Shown here one piece after another: positions 1-11,231 of a DNA stretch of 64,000 bases. Origin of the DNA: Streptomyces spongiicola (lineage in GTDB: Bacteria; Actinomycetota; Actinomycetes; Streptomycetales; Streptomycetaceae). The stretch is from positions 3,172,501 through 3,236,500 of the forward strand of contig NZ_CP029254.1 of NCBI RefSeq assembly GCF_003122365.1, read 5' to 3'. A model generated the notes under the pieces. The model made no database searches, had not been told where the DNA came from, and saw only the letters and a list, made by a program, of their open reading frames with translations. A program made the translations under genes and the position numbers. Each line of letters opens with the position of its first letter. The stretch's first letter is position 1.

Positions 1-170
1 GGCCGGTCCAGCCCGCCGAGCATCTGGAGCAGCGTCGACTTCCCGCCGCCCGTGGGGCCCTGGATGACCAGCCGCCCGCCGTCGGGAATGGCCAGATCGA
101 CCCCGTCGAGGGCCCGGACGGTGTCCTTGCCGCGCCGATAGCGCTTGATGACGCCTGTGAGCTCGTACAT
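1..170 (-). CDS. ABC transporter ATP-binding protein, 5' part only (cut by window edge)
   Basis: This is the N-terminal 56 residues of an ABC ATPase; the rest lies beyond the left edge. A Walker A motif GPTGGGKST is visible at residues 38-46, after the usual antiparallel beta region with an aromatic residue near the N-terminus. The ATG is preceded by AGGAG at a good distance. It lies 53 bp downstream of the FtsX/MacB-type permease on the same strand, so the two very likely form one exporter of the lipoprotein-release or antimicrobial-efflux (MacB/LolD) class. The substrate cannot be told from sequence. The Walker A residue order is ordinary apart from Gly where many family members have Ser. 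Confidence 0.85.
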   Translation of the reverse strand, partial: MYELTGVIKRYRRGKDTVRALDGVDLAIPDGGRLVIQGPTGGGKSTLLQMLGGLDR

Positions 171-223
171 CGTGTTCAACTCCTGCTGTGCGTCGTTACG
201 TTCACCGGTGGTTCCGAGGGCCG

Positions 224-1666
224 CTACTCGACGCGCCGCAGCGCGTCCGCGGGCCGCAGCCGCGAGGCCCGCCAGCCGCCGAACCCGCCGGCGATCAGGC
301 CGCCCGCGACCGCCAGTGCGACCGCGAGAGCGATCGTGGTGAGGGACACCGGCGCGGTGAGCGCGATGTCGAGGGTCCTGGACGCCCCGCCCCTCCCGGG
401 ACCACCCGCACCGCCGGGGCCCGCACCGGGCATCCGGCCGCCGCCGCCTCCACCACCCAGCTGGGCGGTGAGCGTGGGGCTGAAGGCGGTGATCGCCCAT
501 GCGCCCGCGAGCCCGATCCCGATGCCCAGCGCGCCGCCGATCAGGCCGTTGACGAGTGCCTCGCCCGCCACCTGCCCGGTGACCCGGCGGCTCTTCCAGC
601 CCAGCGCCTTCAGGGTGCCGAACTCGCGCACCCGCCGGCTCACCGCGGACGACGTCAGCAGCCCCGCGACCAGGAACGCCGCCACCAGCACGACGACCGA
701 CAGCCACCTGCCGACGCCCGCGGCCAGGTCGGCGGCCGTGGACAGCGAGCCGGAGACCGTCTGGGCGAGATCGGCGGACGTGGTCACCGTCGTCCCGGAG
801 ATGTTCTTCTGGATCGTCTCCTTGACGCTCGCGATCCGCTGCGAGTCGGCCGCCTTCACATAGACGGTTGTGATCTTGTCCTTGGCGTCGGCCAGGGTCT
901 GCGCCCGGGCGAGCGGCAGATAGACGTCGGCCGCCGCGTCCCCGCTGTCGGCCGTGGCGATGCCGATGACGGTGAACTCCGTACCGGATACGGTCAGCGT
1001 CCCGCCGGCCTTCAGCTCCTTCTCCTGGGCGTACGCGCTGTCGACGACGGCGACGTCCGCGGCGGTCTCGTCCGCCGTGAACGTACGCCCCGACGTGATC
1101 TTCGAGGAGGTCAGCGGTCCGAGCTCCTGACGGGCCACGTCGGTGCCGTAGACGGAGTACGAGTCGACGTTGAAGTCCGCCCCGCCGCCGCGGACCGCGC
1201 CGGCGGCCGGACCGCCGCGCCTGGTGCCGCCCGGCTCCTGCTCGAACTCGCCCCGCTTGAACTGGCCGTCGACCTTCATCACCCGTACGTTCAGGCCGCC
1301 GACCGCGTCGGCCACCCCGTCCTGCTCGCCGACCCGCGCGGCCGTCGTCGCGGCCAGCGTCTCGAAGCCCTGGACCATGACGATGTCCTGGCTCTGCTCG
1401 GCGTCGTCATCGTCCCCGGCATCGAACCGGAACCGTGGCCGCTGCGCGGTGCCGCCCTCCTCCGGCGGCACGGCGGCCTTGGTGACGGTCATGTCGGTAC
1501 CGAGCCCGTACAGCGACTCAAGCACCCGGCCCTGGGCTTGGTTCATGCCCGCGGAGACCGCGTTCACGACGATGACCAGGGCTATTCCGAGGGCGAGCCC
1601 CGATGCGACGACGAGCGCCGCCTTCCTGCGGCGGCGCAACTCGCGCCTGAGGTAGGTGAGGAACAT
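224..1666 (-). CDS. FtsX/MacB-family ABC transporter permease
   Basis: A 480-residue membrane protein. One N-terminal membrane segment (about residues 17-41) is followed by a large extracytoplasmic MacB-type periplasmic core domain. Three C-terminal membrane segments lie at roughly 305-325, 350-375 and 443-464, and the protein ends in the typical W-R-A-S-x-L-x-P-A-D-A-L-R signature of FtsX-like permeases. It is the membrane partner of the ATPase directly downstream. A Gly-rich and Pro-rich loop lies between the last two membrane segments. I chose the ATG that begins [13 protein letters not shown], because the long upstream extension in frame is Arg/Pro-rich, has no membrane or domain character, and would run into the neighbouring gene region. 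The exact transport substrate is unknown. Confidence 0.88.
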   Translation of the reverse strand: MFLTYLRRELRRRRKAALVVASGLALGIALVIVVNAVSAGMNQAQGRVLESLYGLGTDMTVTKAAVPPEEGGTAQRPRFRFDAGDDDDAEQSQDIVMVQGFETLAATTAARVGEQDGVADAVGGLNVRVMKVDGQFKRGEFEQEPGGTRRGGPAAGAVRGGGADFNVDSYSVYGTDVARQELGPLTSSKITSGRTFTADETAADVAVVDSAYAQEKELKAGGTLTVSGTEFTVIGIATADSGDAAADVYLPLARAQTLADAKDKITTVYVKAADSQRIASVKETIQKNISGTTVTTSADLAQTVSGSLSTAADLAAGVGRWLSVVVLVAAFLVAGLLTSSAVSRRVREFGTLKALGWKSRRVTGQVAGEALVNGLIGGALGIGIGLAGAWAITAFSPTLTAQLGGGGGGGRMPGAGPGGAGGPGRGGASRTLDIALTAPVSLTTIALAVALAVAGGLIAGGFGGWRASRLRPADALRRVE

Positions 1667-1973
1667 GGCGCGAAAGCTATGGAGGCGGTGTGAGGGCGGG
1701 TTAAGGCCCGGATGAGACGGACATGAGAAGCGGACCGCCGTCGCCGTCCGGGCACTTCGGGCGTGGCGAAGGAGCCGGCCGCACCGCCGGCGGGCCCCTA
1801 CCCCGGCCGCGGGCACGGCGGCCCGTCGATCGCGGCACCCGCCGGATCGCGGCCCCCGCCCGCCGGCGCGGGCTGCCCCGTACTCCGCTGATCGCGGCGC
1901 GGGCCCACCGACACGGGCCCACCGACACGGGCCGACCCGATAGCAGCGCAGGGTCACCCGATCGAGGCCCGCC
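1667..1973. other. intergenic gap with short direct repeat
   Basis: This is the presumed promoter region of the permease-ATPase operon. Near 1,903-1,932 the segment CCACCGACACGGG is repeated twice in tandem. I see no convincing gene on either strand and no strong factor-independent terminator. Confidence 0.5.
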
Positions 1974-2816
1974 TCAGCAGGCCGTCTTCGTCCCCACGAC
2001 GACGGTCGCATACCGCTCGTCGCAGATGGCCGCCGCCGGCTCGAGTCCACCCTCCGCGACCGCCGCCAGCGCGCCCGCGGCCTGGTGCTCGCTCGTCTCG
2101 AACAGCAGGATCCCGCCGGGCGCCAGCCACTCCCCCGCCTTCGCCGTCACCCGCCGCAGCACGTCGAGTCCGTCCGTGCCCCCGTCGAGCGCGACGAGCG
2201 GCTCGTGCATCCGGGCCTCGGCCGGCAGCAGACCGACCTCCTCGGTCGGTACGTACGGAACGTTCGCGGCAAGGATGTCGACCCGCCCGCGCAGCAAGCC
2301 CGGCAGCGGCTCGAACAGGTCGCCCTGGAAGACCCGTGCGCCTTCCGGCAGATTGCGCCGTGCGCAACGCACCGCGGCGGGCTCGATGTCTGATGCGTAC
2401 AGCTCGGTCCCGCGGCCCGGCAGCGAGGCGGCCAGCGCCGCCCCGACGGCGCCCGAACCGCAGCAGAGGTCGACGACCACATCGGCGTCCGGCCGGGTGT
2501 GAACCGCCCGGCTCACCAGGAACTCCGTCCGGCGCCGGGGCACGAACACGCCCGGCTCCACGGCGATCCGCAGACCGCAGAACTCCGCCCAGCCGAGGAT
2601 GTGCTCCAGCGGATGGCCGCAGGCCCGCCGCTCCACCAGGGCGGTGAGTTCGTCAGGCGTCCGGGCGGCGGAGAACAGCAGCCGTGCCTCGTCCTCGGCG
2701 AAGACACAGCCCGCGGCGCGCAGTCTGCCGACGACGTCGGCGGCGGCAGGGCGAGAGACGGAAGGAGAGGGAGAGGGAGAAGGAGAGGAGGGGGAGGGAT
2801 CAAAGGAGTACGACAA
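1974..2816 (-). CDS. HemK/PrmC-like protein N5-glutamine methyltransferase
   Basis: A 280-residue SAM-dependent methyltransferase of the HemK family, which methylates the glutamine of GGQ motifs in release factors or related proteins. The SAM-binding motif DLCCGSG is at residues 116-122. The active-site motif is NVPY (185-188), a known variant of NPPY. The upstream region with EHILGWAEFCG and FVPRRRTEFLV matches the substrate-recognition part of the family. The start is TTG, preceded by GAAAGG with 7-nt spacing. The first 20 residues are an SPSPSPSP low-complexity stretch encoded by a GGAGAG-type microsatellite, so a downstream start is possible. The housekeeping prmC normally sits next to prfA, so this is probably a paralogue of uncertain substrate. 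Confidence 0.8.
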   Translation of the reverse strand: MSYSFDPSPSSPSPSPSPSVSRPAAADVVGRLRAAGCVFAEDEARLLFSAARTPDELTALVERRACGHPLEHILGWAEFCGLRIAVEPGVFVPRRRTEFLVSRAVHTRPDADVVVDLCCGSGAVGAALAASLPGRGTELYASDIEPAAVRCARRNLPEGARVFQGDLFEPLPGLLRGRVDILAANVPYVPTEEVGLLPAEARMHEPLVALDGGTDGLDVLRRVTAKAGEWLAPGGILLFETSEHQAAGALAAVAEGGLEPAAAICDERYATVVVGTKTAC

Positions 2817-3318
2817 GCGAGAGCCTTTCGGACGTTCCGAAACGGGGCTCCCTCACACACCTTCGGCGACACCGAGGCGAGCACCCGGTCCTGCGGCAGC
2901 GGTAATGGGTCCCACCTCCTGGCGTCGTGGTCTCGGCGTCCCGGTTCCGTCCCGGTTCCGTCCCGGTTCCGGCGCCGTCAACCCTATCGCGGCCCTCCCC
3001 GGACGGCCTTCCCCACGGGTCGCCCCCGAGCGGGTCGTGAGCGAGCGGGTCGTGAGCGAGCGGGTCGTGAGCGAGCGGGTCGTGAGCGAGCGGGTCGTGA
3101 GCGACACGGGATCCACACGAACGACGGCAGGATCACCGCTGTCGAGTCGAGCGGGTCCCGCAGCGGCGACACGGCCACATCACAGCGCGCAACCGCTCCT
3201 TCGGACATGGTGGCACCACCAGGCATCCCCACTCTCGGTATGTGCGTTCTCCACACAGAGTGGTCATGGAGGGCTAGCCTTATCGGAGTCGAAGGCCCGA
3301 CAACCCCACTTGTCCGAC
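2817..3318. other. intergenic gap containing a 15-bp tandem repeat
   Basis: The gap separates two divergently transcribed genes. It holds the minisatellite listed separately and an imperfect repeat of GTCCCGGTTCC near 2,940-2,970. I see no gene in it. Confidence 0.5.
3028..3102. repeat. 15-bp minisatellite, five perfect copies
   Basis: The unit GAGCGGGTCGTGAGC is repeated five times head to tail without a mismatch (3028-3042, 3043-3057, 3058-3072, 3073-3087, 3088-3102). The array is multiple-of-three in length and open in several frames, but no start, ribosome site or conserved protein accompanies it. Confidence 0.95.
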
Positions 3319-4194
3319 ATGGAGTTGACTTTGCCTGGACCGAAGGACCTGGACCCGTCGACGTCTCCCGGGGCCCTGCTCGGCGCCGGGCCGCGCCACG
3401 CCCGCGAGAACGCCGGCCTCAGCCGGCGGGAGTTCGGCGAACCCCTCTTCGTGAGCGCGTCGTTCGTCGGCCGGCTGGAGGCGGGGAAGCGGCGCATGCG
3501 GCCGGATGTCGCTCACAGGATCGACGAGATACTCGGCACGAACGGCCTCTTCGAGCGGAACTGCCTCGCCGCCGGCAAGTCGGGATCCCCCGACCGCTTC
3601 GCCGAGGCGGCCGAGGCGGAAGCGACCGCGACCGGCGACCGCGATCCGGGAGTACGCGCCGCTGCTGATCCCGGGACCGCTTCGGACGGAGGCTTACGCA
3701 CGGGCGCGGTGTTCCGCGCGTACCGGCCGGCCGCCCCGGAGGCCGTCATCGACGAACCGGTCGAGGCGGGGCTGGAGCGGGCACGGCTCCTCGACGATCC
3801 GGCGACGCCGATGCCGTGGACCGTCCTGGACGAGGCGGTCCCGCGCCGCCGCGCGGGGGGCGCGGCGTTGATGGCCCGGACGCTGGGCCGCATCGGGGCG
3901 CCGGCGCGGTGGAACCGGGTGATCGTGCAGGTGGTCCCGTTCCCGATGGGCGCCCACACCGCGACGGGCGGCGGCATCGGGTTGACGGGTTTCGCGGACG
4001 CCCCGCCGCTCGCGTACACAACCGGTCTGGGAACGGGGCGACTGGACGACGATCCGTCCAGAGTCGCCCGCTGCAAGCTGACCTACGACCTGCTCGCAGC
4101 CAACGCACCGGCGCTTCCGGAGTCCCTGGCCCTGGTCGCGTCGGTGGCGGAGGACTACACCCATGAAGACCAGCGGCCCCGGGCACGGCCGTGA
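3319..4194 (+). CDS. XRE-family regulator with DUF5753 (Scr1-like) domain, carrying compensating frameshifts
   Basis: A 291-residue reading frame. Residues about 20-75 form an XRE-type helix-turn-helix (ARENAGLSRREFGEPLFVSA, then FVGRLEAGKRRM). The rest matches the DUF5753 domain typical of Streptomyces Scr1-like regulators (VLDEAVPRR, VQVVPFPMGAH, YTTGLGTG, DDDPSRVARC). The family hallmark IREYAPLLIPGPLRTEAYAR is not in this frame. It is encoded one frame over at about 3,638-3,705, and the main frame reads nonsense there. A 13-nt duplication (near 3,625-3,640) plus two extra bases (near 3,709) would explain this; together they add 15 nt, so the overall frame survives. The product may be inactive. 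A DUF397 partner is usual next to such genes but is not seen. The start is uncertain. Confidence 0.7.
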   Translation: MELTLPGPKDLDPSTSPGALLGAGPRHARENAGLSRREFGEPLFVSASFVGRLEAGKRRMRPDVAHRIDEILGTNGLFERNCLAAGKSGSPDRFAEAAEAEATATGDRDPGVRAAADPGTASDGGLRTGAVFRAYRPAAPEAVIDEPVEAGLERARLLDDPATPMPWTVLDEAVPRRRAGGAALMARTLGRIGAPARWNRVIVQVVPFPMGAHTATGGGIGLTGFADAPPLAYTTGLGTGRLDDDPSRVARCKLTYDLLAANAPALPESLALVASVAEDYTHEDQRPRARP

Positions 4195-4570
4195 CACCGG
4201 CCCCGACTACGACCCCGGTTACGGCCCCGGTTGCGGCCCCGGTTGCGGCCCCGGTTGCGGCCCGAGTGCAGCCGTCCGGCGCCGCTTCCGACGCGGCGGC
4301 GATGGCGGGCACGGAGCGGGGCCCCCGGCCGGATCGTGCGCTTGCGTCAGCCCGTGACCGGGCCGCGGTGCCGACGCCGGGGCCGCGGGCGCGGTGCGGC
4401 CCGGGCCGCACCGCCCGTCCTTCGAACGGGCGATTTCGTTTCCCACCGCGCAAGCGCCATCACCGGTCAGAATCGGACTCTCCCGGGTACGCCGTGCGGC
4501 ATTGCGGTGAGATGTCCGGATACCGCTGCCGCGGTCACGGCAAGGGGCAGAATCCGTCCGGGAGGCAAGC
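4195..4570. other. intergenic gap with 12-bp tandem repeat
   Basis: The unit GGCCCCGGTTGC occurs three times perfectly (4223-4258), preceded by one degenerate copy (4211-4222). The rest is the presumed promoter region of the SpoIIE-type gene. A small open frame starting at the ATG at 4,163 encodes a Gly/Pro/Cys repeat but resembles no protein I know. Confidence 0.5.
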
Positions 4571-6175
4571 ATGAAAGGCATCATCACGGCGGTCTCATCG
4601 GAGTCCGATCCAGACACCGGCACCGCCGGGGCCTGCCGCTGCCGGACGAGCCCCCACCGGGGGGCTCCCGCCGGCTCCGCCGAGGAGCGGTTCCGTGGGC
4701 TGCTGGAGGCGGCGCCGGACGCCATGGTCATCGTCGACGACGGTGGGACCATCCGCCTCGTCAACGCCCAGACGGAGGCCCTGTTCGGCTACCGGCGCGA
4801 GGAACTCCTCGGCCACCCCGTCGAGATCCTCGTGCCCGGCCGCTTCCGCGACCACCACGCCGCACACCGCGACGGCTACACCCACAACCGCCAGGTCCGC
4901 CCCATGGGCGCCGGGCTCGAACTCCACGGCCTCCGCAAGGACGGCACCGAGTTCCCCGTCGAGATCAGCCTCAGCCCCCTCGAGACCACCGACGGGCTCC
5001 TCGTCTCCGCCGCCGTACGAGACGTCAGCGAACGCAAGGCCGCCGAGGAGCGGTTCCAGGCCCTGTACGAGCAGCAGCGGCATGTCGCACTGACCCTTCA
5101 GCGCAGTCTGATGGGCACCCCGCCGGCCGTGCCCGGGCTGGAGACCGCCAGCCGCTATCTGCCCGCCACCCAGGGCGCGGGTGTCGGCGGCGACTGGTTC
5201 GACCTCGTGCCGCTGGGCGCCGGGCGGGTCGGCATCCTCATCGGTGACGTGATGGGCCGCGGCCTGGAGGCCGCCGCCATCATGGGGCAGCTGCGGTCCG
5301 CGGCCCACGCCCTCGCCAAGACCGGCATGCGGCCCCGGGAGTTGATGCACGCGCTCGACTCGATCGTCGCCGAACTCGACGGACCGGACCAGCTGGTGAC
5401 CTGCTGCTACCTGGTGGTGGCACCGGACGCGGGCGAGGTGACCGTCTGCTCGGCCGGACATCTGCCGGCTCTCGTCGCGGAACCCGGCGAGGGCGTTCGG
5501 TCCCTGGAGGCACCGGTCAGCGTGCCGCTCGGGGTGGGGGAGCATCCCCACCAGGAGGCGACGGTGGCCATCGCCCCGGGGTCGAGCCTGGTCCTCTTCA
5601 CCGACGGCCTGATAGAGACACCGGCGGGAGACATCGAGGAGCAGCTCGACGCGCTCATCGACGCTCTCGACCTCGCGTTCGCCTCGGCACACGACCTCGA
5701 GACGGTGGTGGACGACGTGCTGAGATCGGTCCTGCCCGCCACCGAGCACCACCACGACGATGTGACGCTGCTCCTGGCCCAGTTGCCGGCGGCCCCGCTG
5801 GCCTCGGCGGCGACGGTACTGCCGGCCGCCCCGGCGTCGGTGTCCCGGGCGCGGGCGTTCCTCGCCGAGTCCCTGGCCGCCTGGGGCTGCTCCCAGGTCG
5901 CCGACGACGCCGGGCTGCTGGTGTCCGAGGTGGTCACCAACGCCGTCCGGCACGGGCAGGGTCCGGTGAGCCTCCAGGTGCGGCGCAACAGCACCGAACT
6001 CACCGTCGAGGTGAGCGACCACAGCCACCATCCGCCGCGGATCCGGCCGGCGGGTCCCGACGACGAGTCGGGCCGGGGCCTGATCCTCGTCGAGTCACTG
6101 GCGGGCGGCTGGGGCGTGCGGCCGGCGGACGACGGCAAGACGACGTGGTTCACGCTGCGTCTGGAGCGGGTCTGA
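4571..6175 (+). CDS. PAS - SpoIIE phosphatase - HATPase regulatory protein
   Basis: A 534-residue soluble signalling protein. A PAS domain with PAC motif spans about residues 35-160 (FGYRREELLG, then VRDVSERKAAEERF). A PP2C-like SpoIIE/RsbU phosphatase domain spans about 185-405 (GVGGDWFD, IGDVMGRG, CSAGHLP, LFTDGLIE, HHDDVTLLL). A C-terminal RsbW-like ATP-binding domain spans about 415-530 (SEVVTNAVRHG, then GRGLILVESL). Such fusions are known to act in partner-switching control of sigma factors, dephosphorylating anti-anti-sigma proteins and binding sigma or anti-anti-sigma factors; the PAS domain would sense the input. The GGGAGG site 5 nt before the ATG supports the start. No partner genes are adjacent. 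Confidence 0.92.
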   Translation: MKGIITAVSSESDPDTGTAGACRCRTSPHRGAPAGSAEERFRGLLEAAPDAMVIVDDGGTIRLVNAQTEALFGYRREELLGHPVEILVPGRFRDHHAAHRDGYTHNRQVRPMGAGLELHGLRKDGTEFPVEISLSPLETTDGLLVSAAVRDVSERKAAEERFQALYEQQRHVALTLQRSLMGTPPAVPGLETASRYLPATQGAGVGGDWFDLVPLGAGRVGILIGDVMGRGLEAAAIMGQLRSAAHALAKTGMRPRELMHALDSIVAELDGPDQLVTCCYLVVAPDAGEVTVCSAGHLPALVAEPGEGVRSLEAPVSVPLGVGEHPHQEATVAIAPGSSLVLFTDGLIETPAGDIEEQLDALIDALDLAFASAHDLETVVDDVLRSVLPATEHHHDDVTLLLAQLPAAPLASAATVLPAAPASVSRARAFLAESLAAWGCSQVADDAGLLVSEVVTNAVRHGQGPVSLQVRRNSTELTVEVSDHSHHPPRIRPAGPDDESGRGLILVESLAGGWGVRPADDGKTTWFTLRLERV

Positions 6176-6335
6176 GGACGCTCCCGCGTACCCGACCCGA
6201 ACCGTACGCACACCCGAACCGGCCCGCACACCCGGCCGGTTCCGTACGCACACCCGCAGGCCACAACCCCGGACACCCGAGCCGGTCCGTACGCACACCC
6301 GAAACGGCCCGCACGCGCTCGGGCGGAAGCCGAAA
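6176..6335. repeat. imperfect repeats of CCGTACGCACACCCG
   Basis: CCGTACGCACACCCG occurs at about 6,204, 6,242 and 6,288, each followed by related AACCGGCCCGCACA-like sequence. It lies between two convergent genes and has no visible coding capacity. Confidence 0.7.
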
Positions 6336-6337
6336 AG

Positions 6338-6377
6338 CCGAGGGCGGCACCCCCGGGAGTGGGGGTGCCGCCCTCGG
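6338..6377. terminator. strong bidirectional hairpin terminator
   Basis: A perfect 17-bp G+C stem (6338-6354 with 6361-6377) closes a 6-nt loop and is flanked by AAAA on one side and TTAA on the other. It lies 31 bp after the groEL2 stop codon and also ends the convergent SpoIIE-type gene. Confidence 0.9.
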
Positions 6378-6407
6378 TTAAGGACGGTCGATCAACCTCA
6401 GGGTCGA

Positions 6408-8714
<2,307 letters not shown>

Positions 8715-8739
8715 TCACTTTGCTGCAGTCAGTCGGCGC

Positions 8740-8943
8740 TCAGCCGGCTACGCGGACCATGTCCGCCTGCGGCCCCTTCTGGCCCTGCGAGATCTCGAAC
8801 TCGACTCGCTGCCCCTCCTCCAGGGTGCGGTACCCGTCCATCTGGATCGCGCTGTAGTGGACGAAAACATCCGCACCACCGTCGACCGCGATGAAGCCAT
8901 ACCCCTTCTCCGCGTTGAACCACTTGACGGTGCCCTGAGCCAT
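8740..8943 (-). CDS. cold shock domain protein (CspA family)
   Basis: A 67-residue single cold shock domain with the RNA-binding motifs [12 protein letters not shown] (RNP1) and VFVHYSAIQ (RNP2). It is an RNA chaperone in the cytoplasm. The chosen ATG begins [10 protein letters not shown], the standard N-terminus, with GGGGAG before it. The gene is monocistronic with its own terminator. Streptomyces have several such genes, so I give no specific symbol. Confidence 0.96.
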   Translation of the reverse strand: MAQGTVKWFNAEKGYGFIAVDGGADVFVHYSAIQMDGYRTLEEGQRVEFEISQGQKGPQADMVRVAG

Positions 8944-9331
8944 GCCTAACTCCCCTATTACTGGCCCTTGCACAGGACCGCACTTCGCGGACCCGGGTCA
9001 GACCTCACCCTGCGGTTTCCCTGTGCCCGGAGGGGCATGGGGACGACCCCATGGGAGTGCGCCGGAACGCGTCGACCGCGGCTGAATGTATCTGTCCAAC
9101 TGCCGTCTGCAACAGGTCAATCGGACGAGAATTCCGGGCAGGGCTGAAAGGACGATTCAAGAGAAATGCGAGCATTCCCGGGCAAGTCGGGCCGGGCAAA
9201 GCGCACTTAACGCGCACAATGCTCGAATACTTTGGCTGTTTCTCGTCGTGCAAGAAGGCGTTCTCATATGCGCCTGGCACACGCGGCGGAGGGGGCTTCC
9301 CCAACTCTATCGCGCTCAACCCTACAGAAAC
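8944..9331. other. intergenic gap, less G+C-rich than its surroundings
   Basis: About 390 bp upstream of csp with noticeably more A/T than neighbouring gaps (for example 9,100-9,260). It should hold the csp promoter and leader. An open frame on the plus strand (9,051-9,371) has no ribosome site, runs through a terminator and looks unlike a protein, so I do not call it. Confidence 0.5.
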
Positions 9332-9360
9332 GCCCCCTCCGCAGAGCTTGCGGAGGGGGC
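9332..9360. terminator. bidirectional hairpin terminator
   Basis: A perfect 12-bp stem (9332-9343 with 9349-9360), 5-nt loop, followed by TCTTCT on the plus strand and CGTTTCTG on the minus strand. It lies 25 bp past the end of the thrC-sulfur carrier operon. Confidence 0.9.
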
Positions 9361-9384
9361 TCTTCTGCTGACTCTGGGTGACGG

Positions 9385-9660
9385 TCAGCCGCCGGCCACC
9401 GCGGGGATGATCGACACGCCGACGCCGTCCGGGGTCGCCGTCTCCAGGCCCTGCTCGAAGCGCACGTCGTCGTCGTTGACGTACACGTTCACGAAACGGC
9501 GGAGCCTGCCCTGGTCGTCCAGGACCCGGGCCGCGATGCCCGTGTGGTTCTTCTCCAGGTCGGCGATGACCTCGGCGAGGGTTGCGCCCTCGGCCGGGAC
9601 CTCGGCCCGCCCGCCGGTGTAGGTGCGGAGGATGGTGGGGATGCGGACGTTGACGCTCAT
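9385..9660 (-). CDS. MoaD/ThiS-like sulfur carrier protein
   Basis: A 91-residue ubiquitin-like protein that ends in the exposed Gly-Gly needed for C-terminal thiocarboxylation (residues 90-91). The fold signature is present: an N-terminal beta strand with a VRIPTILRTYTGG start, then FVNVYVNDDDVR. Related actinobacterial proteins include CysO, which donates sulfur for cysteine synthesis. Its ATG overlaps the thrC stop codon (ATGA), so it is translationally coupled to thrC. No MoeB/ThiF-type activating enzyme or protease of the Mec type is adjacent, so the sulfur acceptor cannot be named. Confidence 0.88.
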   Translation of the reverse strand: MSVNVRIPTILRTYTGGRAEVPAEGATLAEVIADLEKNHTGIAARVLDDQGRLRRFVNVYVNDDDVRFEQGLETATPDGVGVSIIPAVAGG

Positions 9661-10949
9661 ACGAGGCCAGCCTCTCGGAAGGAGTCCAGGTTGGGGCGGA
9701 TGACTGCGGACATACCCGTGGTCGGGGCCACCGCGTCGAGGGTCTTGAGGCCGTCACCCGTGTTGACGACCACCGTGGTGAGGGCCGGGTCGATCACCCC
9801 GGCCTCGATCAGCTTCTTCGCCACGCCGAGGGTCGTGCCGCCCGCGGTCTCGGTGAAGATGCCCTCGGTGCGGGCCAGCAGCTTGATCGCGTCCACGATC
9901 TCCTCGTCGGTGACGTCCTCCACCGCGCCGCCGGTGCGCCGGCAGATGTCCAGCACATAGGGGCCGTCCGCCGGGTTGCCGATCGCCAGGGACTTGGCGA
10001 TGGTGTCCGGCTTCTGCGGCCTGACCACGTCGTGGCCGGCCTTGAAGGCCGCGGACACGGGGGAGCAGCCCTCGGCCTGGGCGCCGAAGATCCGGTAGGG
10101 CCGGTCCTCCACCAGGCCCAGCCCGACCAGCTCCTGGAGCCCCTTGTCGATCTTGGTGAGCTGGGAGCCGGAGGCGATGGGGATGACGATCTGATCCGGC
10201 AGCCGCCAGCCGAGCTGCTCGCAGATCTCGTACGCCAGCGTCTTGGAACCCTCGGCGTAGTACGGGCGGAGATTGACGTTGACGAAGCCCCACCCCTCGC
10301 CCGCCGGGTCGCCGATGAGTTCGGAGCAGAAGCGGTTGACGTCGTCGTAGTTGCCCTCGATGCCGACCAGCTCGCCACCGTAGACGGCGGCCATCACGAC
10401 CTTGCCCTGCTCCAGGTCGTGCGGGATGAACACGCAGGAACGGAAGCCGGCACGGGCGGCCGCGGCGCCGACCGCGCCGGCCAGGTTGCCCGTGGAGGAG
10501 CAGGAGAGCGTCGTGAAACCGAAGGCGCGGGCGGCCTCGATCGCCTGGGCCACGACCCGGTCCTTGAAGGAGTGCGTGGGGTTCCCGGAGTCGTCCTTGA
10601 CCCAGAGGCCGCCGGTGACGCCGAACTCACGGGCGAGGTTGTCGGCCCGGACGAGCCTGGTGAAGCCCGGGTTCAGATTCGGCTTGTCCGCCACGTCCGC
10701 GGGCACGGGCAGCAGCGGCGCGTAGCGCCAGATGTTGTCCGGACCGCTCTCGATCCGCTTGCGCAGTTCCTCGGGGTCGCCGCCCGGCAGGTCGTACACG
10801 ACCTCGAGCGGCCCGAAACACGCCTCACAGGCGAAGATCGGACCGAGGGCGAAACGTTCACCGCATTCGCGGCAGGAGAGCCCGGAGGCGGGACCCAGGT
10901 CGACGGTGTCGGCAGAATCGGAAGTGGTGGCGACGGTCTGCACAGCCAT
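9657..10949 (-). CDS. thrC: threonine synthase
   Basis: A 430-residue PLP enzyme that converts O-phosphohomoserine to threonine. The PLP lysine is in NPTHSFKDR (about residue 117), and the phosphate-binding loop is SCSSTGNLAGAV. The N-terminus has a CxxC...CxxC zinc-ribbon-like segment (CRECGE, CEACFG) seen in this subclass. I prefer the ATG starting MAVQTVATTS, because AGGAGAAAGG lies 10-13 nt upstream; an in-frame ATG 8 codons earlier has a poorly spaced site. The downstream sulfur-carrier gene overlaps by 4 nt. This pairing makes a sulfur-related side role conceivable, but the sequence itself is that of an ordinary threonine synthase. Confidence 0.95.
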   Translation of the reverse strand: MAVQTVATTSDSADTVDLGPASGLSCRECGERFALGPIFACEACFGPLEVVYDLPGGDPEELRKRIESGPDNIWRYAPLLPVPADVADKPNLNPGFTRLVRADNLAREFGVTGGLWVKDDSGNPTHSFKDRVVAQAIEAARAFGFTTLSCSSTGNLAGAVGAAAARAGFRSCVFIPHDLEQGKVVMAAVYGGELVGIEGNYDDVNRFCSELIGDPAGEGWGFVNVNLRPYYAEGSKTLAYEICEQLGWRLPDQIVIPIASGSQLTKIDKGLQELVGLGLVEDRPYRIFGAQAEGCSPVSAAFKAGHDVVRPQKPDTIAKSLAIGNPADGPYVLDICRRTGGAVEDVTDEEIVDAIKLLARTEGIFTETAGGTTLGVAKKLIEAGVIDPALTTVVVNTGDGLKTLDAVAPTTGMSAVIRPNLDSFREAGLV

Positions 10950-11231
10950 GGAGGCGAGGCCCTTTCTCCTCATCTTCCCCGCGGCGCACCTCGCCGCGAG
11001 ACGGAATTGGCACCTTCCCTAGCCGTGAGCCTCGGCCGCGACGCGCGACGAGATCGGCTGGAGGGTTGCCGGGGCTTCAACGGGCCGTGTCCCTCTGCCC
11101 CTCTGGATGAGCGGTATTCGGTTGTGTCCGCGTGGCGACCCCGACATGCATCGGCGGTCCGCGTTGTTCAAGACTGTAACCGAACCCCCGGACGCTTGAG
11201 ACGACCGTCCGATCCGCGAGATGGAGATCAT

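Noticed and set aside
3028..3102. CRISPR array
   Set aside because: Here and at the other tandem arrays there are no unique spacers and no cas genes; these are plain head-to-tail repeats.
4163..4357. Small frame overlapping the Scr1-like regulator, in the place of a DUF397 partner
   Set aside because: Its sequence is a Gly/Pro/Cys repeat from a 12-bp tandem array and lacks all DUF397 features.
9051..9371. A 106-codon open frame upstream of csp
   Set aside because: It runs through a strong terminator hairpin, has no ribosome site and shows no third-position bias.
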